Assembly: GCA_031296305.1 (NCBI GenBank) | Contig: JARLFZ010000001.1 | Span: forward strand, 1 to 64,000 | DNA: 64,000 bases | Reading direction: 5' to 3' | Source: Occallatibacter sp. | GTDB lineage: Bacteria > Acidobacteriota > Terriglobia > Terriglobales > Acidobacteriaceae | Shown here: positions 52,276 to 64,000 of the stretch, one piece after another | Layout of the letters: every line of letters starts with the position of its first letter | Numbering within the stretch: the stretch's first letter is position 1 | The notes under the pieces: generated by a model | The model's database searches: none | The model's input: only the letters and a program-made list of their open reading frames with translations | What the model was told of the DNA's origin: nothing | Position numbers and translations under genes: made by a program

Positions 52276-53022
52276 TCAACCGGCCGCGTGCTCCATCTGC
52301 TCGGCGTCCATATCGAAGTTCGAATGCACGTTCTGCACGTCGTCGAGATCTTCCAGCGTCTCAAGCAGTCGCACCATCTGGTTTGCTGCGGTACCTTCCA
52401 GCTTGTTGTAGGTCGAGGCCACCATCGACACCTCGCTCATCACCGTAGGAATGCCCGCAGCCTTCACGGCATTGGCCACCGCTTCATACGACCCTGTTTC
52501 GGTAATGATCTCCCACGTTTCGCCCTCGTCCTTCAGGTCCTCGCCGCCGTGCTCCAGCACTATGTCCATCAGTTGCTCTTCCGTAGCAGCCGATTTCTCC
52601 ACAGCGATCAAGCCCTTCTTGGCAAACATGAACTTGACTGAACCGGTTTCACCCAGGTTTCCGCCGTTCTTCGAAAACGCATGGCGGATCTCGCTCACGG
52701 CCCGGTTCCGGTTATCGGTCAGCACGTCCACCAGAACAGCCACGCCGCCGGGTCCATAGCCTTCGAAGGTCGCCTCTTCGTAGCTGACCCCCTCCAGTTC
52801 TCCGGTACCGCGCAGGATCGCCCGCTTGATGTTGTCCTGCGGCATGTTTTCGGCCTTGGCGGCGGCCACAGCGGTTCGCAGCCGGGCGTTCGAGTCAGGA
52901 TTGCCCCCGCCCTTTGCGGCGACTGCAATTTCCTTCAGGAGGCGAGTGAAAATCTTGCCGCGCTTGGCATCCAGCGCGCCCTTCTTGTGCTTGATTGTCG
53001 CCCATTTCGAATGGCCGGACAT
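52276..53022 (-). CDS. yebC: YebC/PmpR-family protein
   Basis: Member of the YebC family, variously described as DNA-binding regulators and as translation factors that relieve ribosome stalling. The 248-residue protein begins MSGHSKWATIKHKKGALDAK and has LRTAVAAAKAENMPQDNIKR and the acidic middle typical of the family. ATG 53022 has GAGG five bases upstream. It stands alone with its own promoter region and terminator; ruvC, a common neighbour, is not present. Confidence 0.96.
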   Translation of the reverse strand: MSGHSKWATIKHKKGALDAKRGKIFTRLLKEIAVAAKGGGNPDSNARLRTAVAAAKAENMPQDNIKRAILRGTGELEGVSYEEATFEGYGPGGVAVLVDVLTDNRNRAVSEIRHAFSKNGGNLGETGSVKFMFAKKGLIAVEKSAATEEQLMDIVLEHGGEDLKDEGETWEIITETGSYEAVANAVKAAGIPTVMSEVSMVASTYNKLEGTAANQMVRLLETLEDLDDVQNVHSNFDMDAEQMEHAAG

Positions 53023-53040
53023 AGGAACCTCAAAACGATC

Positions 53041-53071
53041 AATATAGCGGTGTTCTGTACACACCCGACAA
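53041..53071 (-). promoter_or_regulatory. Candidate yebC promoter
   Basis: On the minus strand, TTGTCG (53066-53071) and TATATT (53041-53046) are separated by 19 bases, 18 bases before the start codon. The spacer contains GGTGT and ACACC as an inverted repeat. The spacing is long, so the call is tentative. Confidence 0.4.
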
Positions 53072-53105
53072 GCGAGTATACCATCGGCGGCGATGGTATA
53101 CTCGC
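53072..53105. promoter_or_regulatory. Perfect 15-bp palindrome upstream of yebC
   Basis: Arms GCGAGTATACCATCG and its exact complement enclose GCGG. It ends one base before the candidate -35 box of yebC. No T-run follows on either side, so an operator or a mobile palindrome is more likely than a terminator. Confidence 0.6.
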
Positions 53106-53143
53106 GTCGCTCGAAGATCGGAAGTTCCCTGATTTACCCAGCT

Positions 53144-53268
53144 TTGAAAGGGCACGACTTCACAGGGTGCGGAATAAGCCAATAGATACTCACTTTTTGA
53201 AAGGGCACGACTTTAGTCGTGCCGTAAAGGCAACAAATATAGATCGGGCCTTTAGGCCCTGCGGGAGG
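53144..53268 (+). repeat. Dual-hairpin element, family A, copy 4, with degenerate partner
   Basis: A full element spans 53198-53268 with palindromes GGCACGACTTTAGTCGTGCC (53204-53223) and GGGCCTTTAGGCCC (53246-53259). Just before it, at 53144-53171, lies a broken copy of the first half only. Compared with the other copies, stem changes are matched on both arms. Confidence 0.8.
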
Positions 53269-53283
53269 CTCTCTCTCCTGACC

Positions 53284-53829
53284 TCACGCGAAAACCTCTG
53301 CATCCCGCAGCCTTGCGCCCTTTCGATCCTTTTCGGAAACAATCAGATCGCCCTCCGCCACCGGCCACGCAATAGCCAGCTCCGGATCGTCCCACACAAT
53401 CGTCCGCTCACCTTTTGGAGCGTAATAGTCCGTCACCTTGTAGGCGAACCCCGCCACCTCGCTCAGCACCAGGAATGCATGTCCGAAACCCTCGGGAATC
53501 CACAGCATCAAGCCGTTTTCCCCGCTCAGTTCCACCGCCACATGCCGGCCGAACTCCGGCGAGCTGCGGCGCAGGTCCACAGCCACATCCAAAACCGCCC
53601 CATGCGTCACGCGCACCAGTTTTCCCTGCGGCTGCAAAATCTGGTAGTGAATGCCGCGCAGCACGTTCTTTTTCGACAGCGAAAAATTATCCTGCACCCA
53701 GTTCGACGGCAGGCCGGCCTCCGTCATCTGCCGCAAATTGAAGGTCTCGCAAAACGCGCCGCGATCGTCCCGGTAAACGGCCGGCGTCAGCAGCAGCACG
53801 CCGGGCAAGGCAGTGGCTTCGATCTTCAT
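53284..53829 (-). CDS. rmlC: dTDP-4-dehydrorhamnose 3,5-epimerase
   Basis: Third step of dTDP-L-rhamnose synthesis. The 181-residue cupin protein has the catalytic His in LRGIHYQ, a conserved [11 protein letters not shown], and [16 protein letters not shown] 53829 overlaps the rmlA stop. rmlD, needed for the last step, is not in the window. Confidence 0.95.
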   Translation of the reverse strand: MKIEATALPGVLLLTPAVYRDDRGAFCETFNLRQMTEAGLPSNWVQDNFSLSKKNVLRGIHYQILQPQGKLVRVTHGAVLDVAVDLRRSSPEFGRHVAVELSGENGLMLWIPEGFGHAFLVLSEVAGFAYKVTDYYAPKGERTIVWDDPELAIAWPVAEGDLIVSEKDRKGARLRDAEVFA

Positions 53830-54722
53830 AGCGATTCAATTCCCGCCCCAAAATAAGGCTCGCGCAGCAGTTTCATCAGATATTGCCCGTACCCGCTCTT
53901 CGCGATCGGTGCGGCCAGGGCCTCAAGCTCTGCGGCGTTGATGAATCCCTGCCGGTACGCGATCTCCTCGGGACAGGCGATGTTCAACCCCTGCCGCCGT
54001 TCGATGGTGTGTACAAACAAAGCGGCTTCAAGCAGTGAATCGTGCGTGCCCGTATCCAGCCACGCCATACCGCGGCTCATGATTTCCACCTTCAGCTTCC
54101 CTGCTTCGAGATACCGCCGATTCAGGTCCGTAATCTCGAGCTCTCCACGCGCCGATGGCTTCAGCGTTTCGGCAATCCGCACCACGTCGCGATCGTAAAA
54201 ATACAAACCCGTCACGGCATAGCGCGATTTCGGCGCCTTTGGTTTCTCCTCCAGGCTCACTGCGCGACCAGCTTTGTCGAACTCGACCACACCGTAGCGC
54301 TCCGGGTCTTCAACTGGATACGCAAACACTGTCGCGCCATCCTGCAATTGTGCGGCCGTCTGCAACTGTTTTGAAAATCCCTGCCCGTAAAAGATGTTGT
54401 CGCCCAGCACCAGCGCACTGGCCTCCCCAGCAATAAAATCACGCCCGATGAGAAATGCCTGGGCCAGCCCATCCGGGCTCGGTTGCACTGCGTAGCTGAT
54501 CTCCAGACCCCATCGCCGCCCGTCGCCAAGCAGTTCTGCGAAGCGCCCCGTGTCCTGCGGCGTCGAGATGATGAGAATCTCTCTCAGCCCCGCGAGCATG
54601 AGCGTGCTCAGGGGGTAATAGATCATCGGCTTGTTGTAGACGGGCAGAAGCTGCTTCGACACAACATGTGTCACGGGATAAAGCCGCGTCCCTGATCCGC
54701 CGGCAAGAATGATGCCTTTCAT
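53826..54722 (-). CDS. rmlA: Glucose-1-phosphate thymidylyltransferase
   Basis: First step of dTDP-rhamnose synthesis. The 298-residue protein has the nucleotide-binding signature [20 protein letters not shown], then [14 protein letters not shown] and [10 protein letters not shown]. Length and motifs are normal. It is expressed with rmlB upstream and rmlC downstream (four-base overlap). Confidence 0.97.
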   Translation of the reverse strand: MKGIILAGGSGTRLYPVTHVVSKQLLPVYNKPMIYYPLSTLMLAGLREILIISTPQDTGRFAELLGDGRRWGLEISYAVQPSPDGLAQAFLIGRDFIAGEASALVLGDNIFYGQGFSKQLQTAAQLQDGATVFAYPVEDPERYGVVEFDKAGRAVSLEEKPKAPKSRYAVTGLYFYDRDVVRIAETLKPSARGELEITDLNRRYLEAGKLKVEIMSRGMAWLDTGTHDSLLEAALFVHTIERRQGLNIACPEEIAYRQGFINAAELEALAAPIAKSGYGQYLMKLLREPYFGAGIESL

Positions 54723-54746
54723 AATCGAACCCTCTAACCGCAGTGC

Positions 54747-54780
54747 CAGTCCCTAAGTCCCTAGTCCCTTAGTCCCTGCA
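54747..54780 (-). repeat. AGGGACT repeat forming the 3' end of rmlB
   Basis: On the minus strand the units CAGGGAC, TAAGGGAC, TAGGGAC, TTAGGGAC run through the last eight codons and the TAG stop of rmlB into the gap before rmlA. Confidence 0.85.
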
Positions 54781-55862
54781 TTTCTCCGCTCCCCGTAATT
54801 CTCGGTGAGCCATTCGCGATAAGCGCCAGTCCGCACACCGTCGATCCACTCGCTATTCTCCAAGTACCACCGCACCGTCTTCCGCAGCCCGCTTTCAAAC
54901 CGCTCTGCCGGCTTCCAATTCAGTTCGTGCGTAATTTTGCCCGCGTCAATGGCGTACCGCCGGTCGTGTCCCGGCCGATCTTGAACGTAAGTGATAAGCT
55001 CTCGCCGCGCCGCCGCCCCAGCTTCCGGCCGCATCTCATCCACCAGATCGCAAATCGCCGTCACTACATCGATATTCGCGCGCTCGCTGTTTCCGCCCAC
55101 GTTATAGGTCTCACCGGGACGGCCGCTTTCGAGAACCCTCCGAACGGCCGCGCAATGATCTTCGACAAACAACCAGTCGCGCACATTCTTCCCGTCGCCG
55201 TAAACCGGCAGCGGCTTGCCCTCCAGCGCGTTCAAAATCATCAACGGGATCAACTTCTCCGGAAACTGAAACGGTCCGTAGTTATTCGAGCAATTGGTCG
55301 TCAGGACAGGCAGCCCGAAAGTATGAAAGTAGGCTCTGGCCAAATGATCCGACCCCGCCTTCGACGCCGCATAAGGACTGTTCGGCGCATAAGCTGTGGT
55401 TTCGCTAAACGCCGGATCGTCCGGCCCGAGCGTTCCATATACTTCATCCGTCGACACGTGCAGAAAGCGAAACCCCGTGCGCCCGCTCTCGTCCAATTCC
55501 GACCAATACGTTCGCGCCTGCTCCAGCAGCGTGAACGTCCCCATCACATTGGTCCGGATAAATGCTTCCGGCGAAACAATGGAACGGTCCACGTGGCTCT
55601 CGGCTGCAAAATGAACAATCGCCCGTGGCCGATGTTCGCGCAAGAGCGATCCCACCAGCTCCGCATAGCAAATATCTCCGTGCACAAATGTGTAATGCGG
55701 ATCGGCCTCGACGGACGCAAGATTTGCGGCGTTGCCCGCATAGGTCAGCAGGTCGAGATTGACCACCGCCGCGCTGTTCGCCTTCATCCAGGTGAGCACG
55801 AAGTTCGAGCCAATGAACCCAGCCCCGCCCGTCACCAGAATTGTGTCGTTGATAGTGCTCAT
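54753..55862 (-). CDS. rmlB: dTDP-glucose 4,6-dehydratase
   Basis: Second step of dTDP-rhamnose synthesis, NAD-dependent. The 369-residue SDR protein has TGGAGFIGSNF near the start, DEVYG, and the catalytic Tyr-Lys pair in YAASKAGSDHLARAY. The frame opens at 55925, but ATG 55862 gives the family start. The last residues (NAGTKGLGT) are translated from a tandem repeat array, so the native tail has been replaced or extended. Confidence 0.95.
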   Translation of the reverse strand: MSTINDTILVTGGAGFIGSNFVLTWMKANSAAVVNLDLLTYAGNAANLASVEADPHYTFVHGDICYAELVGSLLREHRPRAIVHFAAESHVDRSIVSPEAFIRTNVMGTFTLLEQARTYWSELDESGRTGFRFLHVSTDEVYGTLGPDDPAFSETTAYAPNSPYAASKAGSDHLARAYFHTFGLPVLTTNCSNNYGPFQFPEKLIPLMILNALEGKPLPVYGDGKNVRDWLFVEDHCAAVRRVLESGRPGETYNVGGNSERANIDVVTAICDLVDEMRPEAGAAARRELITYVQDRPGHDRRYAIDAGKITHELNWKPAERFESGLRKTVRWYLENSEWIDGVRTGAYREWLTENYGERRNAGTKGLGT

Positions 55863-56134
55863 TCGAACCGAGTATACGTTACAAAACACGCCACATGCGC
55901 CGCATAAAGCCCCTAAGTCGTGCAAATCCGTCCCCTATATTGAAAAGGAATTTCGACGTTGACGACGGTTTTTAGTTATATTAAAAACAGCGCAGTTCCG
56001 GATGCGCCCGGAGTTGCTCAAGCAAACCTCTCGATCCAGCGGCAATGCGGTTTTCATGCCTGAAATCGCAGAGTGGTTGTGTATTTGGCGCTTGAAGTCA
56101 CTCCGCTACGAAAATTCTGCAAGCAAAGGCTGCC

Positions 56135-60719
<4,585 letters not shown>

Positions 60720-60727
<8 letters not shown>

Positions 60728-62195
60728 GGTCACAGGCTTTCTGGAAATCGAACGAGCACAGCCCACGCGGCGCAAGCCCGGCGAGCGCATCAAGGATTGG
60801 TTCGAAATCTACGAGCCCTTCCCCGAGGAAAAGCAGCGCGAGCAGGGCGCTCGCTGCATGGATTGCGGTGTGCCCTTTTGCCACACCGGCTGTCCGGTCA
60901 ACAACCTCATTCCCGACTGGAACGATCTCGTCTACGGCAACCGCTGGGAGGCTGCCATTCGCCGCCTCCACTCGACGAACAATTTTCCCGAGTTCACTGG
61001 TCGCATCTGCCCCGCACCATGCGAAGCCGCGTGCGTCCTCGGCATCAACCAACCGCCGGTTTCCATCAAGCTCATCGAGCGTTCCATCGTCGAGCGCGCC
61101 TGGGACGAGGGTTGGATTCACCCCGAGCCTCCCGAGCAAGCCACCGGCAAGCGCGTAGCTGTAGTCGGCAGCGGCCCCGCAGGCCTGGCAGCCGCGCAGC
61201 AACTGCGCCGCGCCGGTCACTCCGTCACGGTTTTTGAAAAGAACGACCGCATCGGCGGCCTGCTCCGTTACGGCATCCCGAACTTCAAGCTCGAGAAACA
61301 TATCGTCGATCGCCGCATCGAGCAGATGCGCGCCGAAGGCGTGGTCTTTCAAACCAACGCGCACGTCGGAGTGAATGTTTCGGTGGAATCACTGACCGAC
61401 GGCTTCGACGCCATCCTTCTCTGTGGTGGCTCCGAGCAGCCCCGCGATCTGCCCGTTCCCGGCCGGGAACTCAAGGGTATTCACTTCGCCATGGAGTTTC
61501 TGCCCCAGCAGAATCGCCGCAACGAAGGCGACTCCGAAGACGCGCTTCTCAAATCCATGAACGCCGCTGCGCCCATCCTCGCCACCGGCAAGCACGTCAT
61601 TATCATCGGCGGTGGCGACACCGGTGCCGACTGCCTCGGCACCAGTCATCGCCAGGGCGCAAAAAGTGTTCATCAATTCGAAATCATGCCCAAGCCACCC
61701 TCGGACCGCGCCGCCAACACGCCGTGGCCGCTCTGGCCGCTGCAACTGCGCACCGAAAGCTCGCATGAAGAAGGCGGCAATCGCGACTGGAGTATCGGCA
61801 CCGTAAAATTCACGGGCGACGCCAATGGGAGCGTCCAGCAGCTTCACGCCATTCGCGTCGGCCCTCCGCCCAAGTTTGAGCCCATCGCAAGCAGCGAGTT
61901 CACACTCGACGCCGATCTGGTATTGCTCGCCATGGGCTTCCTCGGTCCCGTTCGCAACGGCATGATCGAGCAGCTTGGCCTGGCGCTTGACCCGCGCGGC
62001 AACATCGCAACCACCAACTACATGAGCTCCGTCGACGGCGTCTTTGCTGCCGGCGACATGCGCCGCGGTCAATCGCTCGTAGTCTGGGCCATCGCCGAGG
62101 GCCGCAAAGCCGCCGCCGCCGTCAACGAATACCTGGCTGCCAAAGACGAACCGTTAGCTCGCGTTCGCTACTCCACCACCGTCAGCTCAAGGTAG
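60720..62195 (+). CDS. gltD: Glutamate synthase (NADPH) small subunit
   Basis: Feeds electrons from NADPH to the large subunit through FAD and 4Fe-4S clusters. The 491-residue protein has N-terminal cluster ligands ([28 protein letters not shown]), an FAD site ([17 protein letters not shown]) and an NADPH site ([15 protein letters not shown]). It closes the gltBD operon and is followed by a double hairpin. Confidence 0.97.
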
Positions 62196-62199
62196 AAAT

Positions 62200-62253
62200 T
62201 GTAGCGCCGGTCTCCAGACCGGCTGTAGCGGGGGTCACCAGACCCCCGCCGGC
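62200..62253. repeat. Double-hairpin element, family C, between convergent genes
   Basis: TGTAGC is followed by the palindrome GCCGGTCTCCAGACCGGC; a second TGTAGC is followed by GGGGGTC, ACCA, GACCCCC. Its place between the convergent gltD and metallophosphoesterase genes would let it act as a two-way terminator, although no T-run is present. Confidence 0.75.
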
Positions 62254-62328
62254 AACCCGATCGCAGAGAGATTCCGTCTCCCAGGCCATCGATACATCGG
62301 CGAAGAATCTCCGGCCGGCCTCGTTACC

Positions 62329-63801
62329 TCACTTCACCATGCTGCACACACATTCCCGATAAACATCGGCCGTCGCATTCGTCAGCGAGCACACGTACGG
62401 ATGCCAAATCAGCGCCATCATCCGCATATCCACGCCCGTCATGTAATACCGCAAATAACTCTGGCTCGCGCTCGTCTGCGCCGACGCATCAGTCTTGAAG
62501 CCGCCGATCAAACTCTCCACTGTGGCCGCGGTAAACGCTGGCTCATGATAAGCCTTTGCAAAATCGTATTCTTCGCTCCACTTGGCATCGATCCCGGTTT
62601 GATTTGAAGCCGCAATCACGCGATAGTCCTCGAGGATGGCACGCGCCGGATCGATCGTCGCCATCGTGAACGACGGATTGTTCCCGTCGATCGGCGAAAT
62701 CGATGCCACCATCTTCAAGGCAACAGGTTTCTGCACCGCGTCGGTCTTCGCCGGGATCAGCAGCCGCACCTCATCCATGTGTGTGTGGGCGAAAATCGCC
62801 AGTTGCACCACGTCGCCGTATTCTGCAATCACTTCAGGCAGCGCCTCCGAAGAAAGGAACATCTTCGGCTTGCCGCCTGCGCAAAGAGCCATCCATTTCC
62901 TCGCCGTCGAATACGAGTCCACGCCCGGCGGAATGTGCGCCATCACCCATACTTTCTCTTTTTTGTCGCGTGCCTCATTCAATTGTTGTTTCAGCCACGC
63001 AATTTGCGCATCTGCAGGCGCCGCATCCGTCTTGCCACCGCAGGTCTGATAGCGCTCCGACATAAATAGATCGTCCAGCACAAGCAGCCGCGTTTTCTCA
63101 ACCGGCGCACGCAGGCTCACGCTGTAATAGCCGCCGGCCGCAAAGTCTCGCAGCGCCTGCGCCTTTTCCGCGCCCTCTAAATCGGCTGCAAAAACCTGCC
63201 CGCTCTCTTTCAGAAATTTGCTGTTGGCGTCGAGTTGATAGTCGCCGCAGTCGGAATCGTTATTGCCCAGCGCCGCATAGACCGGAACTCCAGGAAGCGC
63301 CGCACGCAAGTTAGCCATCACGTAGACGATGGTCTTCTCCACAAAAGCCCTGTACTCCGCCGGCGTCGCTTTAGGAAAAACCGCGGCGAATTTGCAGGAG
63401 AAGTTGTGCGCAATCAAATCGCCACTCACGAGGACAAACTTCGCCTCACCGGCCTGCGCGTGGATGGCATGCAAACTCGATTGATACAAAGCGTAAGAAG
63501 TGTCATAGCCGCGCGTCGGGCAAGCTTCGTCGAGCTTCGTCCACTGCGCCGCGCCATCGGCTGACGCCGGAGCCGCCAGAATTCGATTCCAGTCCTCAAC
63601 CGGCGCCGCTGCCAGTTGCGCGGCCTTTCCCGGATCACGAAACGGCTCAAAGTGGATATCGCTGACAAAGAGGGCCTGAATCGAATTCGCGCCGCCATTC
63701 GCTACTGCTTGTGCCGGAATCCGCACCGCCAATGCCGACAGGCCTAAAACGAAAGCCGAAGCATACGCGCAAAATCTTCCGGCCTTCAACACGCTTTCCA
63801 T
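62329..63801 (-). CDS. Secreted metallophosphoesterase, ASMase/Ppn1-like
   Basis: A 490-residue exported protein with a signal peptide ending near AQA. It has the calcineurin-like metal motifs in order: SDIHFEP, GDLIAHN, GNND, AHIPPG and FAHTHMDE. The GNNDSDCGDYQL context is that of acid sphingomyelinase-like and endopolyphosphatase-like enzymes, so a phosphodiester or polyphosphate substrate in the periplasm or outside is likely. ATG 63801 has GAGGAG five bases upstream and is preferred to the frame opening at 63834. Confidence 0.85.
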   Translation of the reverse strand: MESVLKAGRFCAYASAFVLGLSALAVRIPAQAVANGGANSIQALFVSDIHFEPFRDPGKAAQLAAAPVEDWNRILAAPASADGAAQWTKLDEACPTRGYDTSYALYQSSLHAIHAQAGEAKFVLVSGDLIAHNFSCKFAAVFPKATPAEYRAFVEKTIVYVMANLRAALPGVPVYAALGNNDSDCGDYQLDANSKFLKESGQVFAADLEGAEKAQALRDFAAGGYYSVSLRAPVEKTRLLVLDDLFMSERYQTCGGKTDAAPADAQIAWLKQQLNEARDKKEKVWVMAHIPPGVDSYSTARKWMALCAGGKPKMFLSSEALPEVIAEYGDVVQLAIFAHTHMDEVRLLIPAKTDAVQKPVALKMVASISPIDGNNPSFTMATIDPARAILEDYRVIAASNQTGIDAKWSEEYDFAKAYHEPAFTAATVESLIGGFKTDASAQTSASQSYLRYYMTGVDMRMMALIWHPYVCSLTNATADVYRECVCSMVK

Positions 63802-63927
63802 GACAGCTCCTCTACTTGCTCGATCCTTTATCATTCGGATTTTCGTAGGATAACCCGGACACCCGGCATTCGCGTTTCTCTTCCGTCAATCCCCGCGCCC
63901 CGCCCGGAATATGCTATACGTTTCCTA

Positions 63928-64000
63928 ATGACTAAGCTTGGATCTTTTCCTGTCCTGGTTCTTGCCGCTGCGTGTCTCGTCTCGCAATTCAGCCTCGCGC
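63928..64000 (+). CDS. Start of an exported protein, cut by window end
   Basis: The first 24 codons encode a signal-peptide-like sequence (MTKLGSFPVLVLAAACLVSQ) and run off the window. No earlier in-frame start was found. The class of product cannot be told. It is divergent from the metallophosphoesterase gene. Confidence 0.55.
   Translation, partial: MTKLGSFPVLVLAAACLVSQFSLA

Overview
The window is a GC-rich bacterial chromosome segment, most likely from an acidobacterium of the class Terriglobia. Pointers are a secreted VWFA-related protein of the type abundant in Acidobacteria, a diderm envelope (lpxD, flagellar P- and L-ring genes, a PagL-like outer-membrane protein), an rpsO-pnp pair, a complex I operon, and many intergenic palindromes. 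The assignment is inferred from gene content and was not checked against a database.

Layout. (1) 147-2924: two divergent GGDEF proteins. (2) 2950-5910: bidirectional terminator, pnp and rpsO. (3) 6101-7515: VWFA-like secreted protein and a 74-residue protein. (4) 7567-26737, all minus strand: a 19-kb flagellar cluster transcribed in the order fliN-like, fliO, fliP, fliQ, fliR, flhB, flhA, fliA, fliM, fliN/fliY, a zinc-ribbon/MshEN-like protein, cheY, cheX, flgF, flgG, flgA, flgH, flgI, flgJ (rod-binding part only), flgM, flgN-like, flgK, flgL. (5) 26938-31010, mixed: pdxS, a small ORF with a perfect terminator, a Sel1-repeat protein, a Phd/PIN toxin-antitoxin pair with a palindromic operator, and an orphan oxidase subunit III. 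(6) 31284-49161: a complex I locus (nuoA, C, D, E, F, G, H, then J, K, L, M, N) that lacks nuoB and nuoI. It carries two unknown genes between nuoD and nuoE, a reversed membrane-protein gene between nuoH and nuoJ, and lpxD plus a lipoprotein gene coupled to its 3' end. (7) 49276-55862, minus strand: a secreted protein, formimidoyltransferase, a PagL-like protein, yebC and rmlBAC. (8) 56135-62195: gltBD. (9) 62329-64000: a secreted metallophosphoesterase and the start of an exported protein.

The flagellar cluster encodes the export gate, switch, rod, rings, hook-filament junction, sigma-28 and its anti-sigma factor. Filament, MS-ring, ATPase, hook, stator and most chemotaxis genes must lie elsewhere. 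The most interesting gene is the unknown protein at 17176-18135. It has two consecutive 24-residue stretches resembling the c-di-GMP-binding MshEN motif, sits between fliN and cheY, and shares the window with two diguanylate cyclases.

Two kinds of repeat stand out. Locus-specific tandem repeats of 7 to 9 nt start at, or a few bases after, the stop codons of several minus-strand genes; in rmlB they form the last codons. Dispersed palindromic elements of several families fill the gaps of the nuo locus, and their stems vary in a compensatory way.
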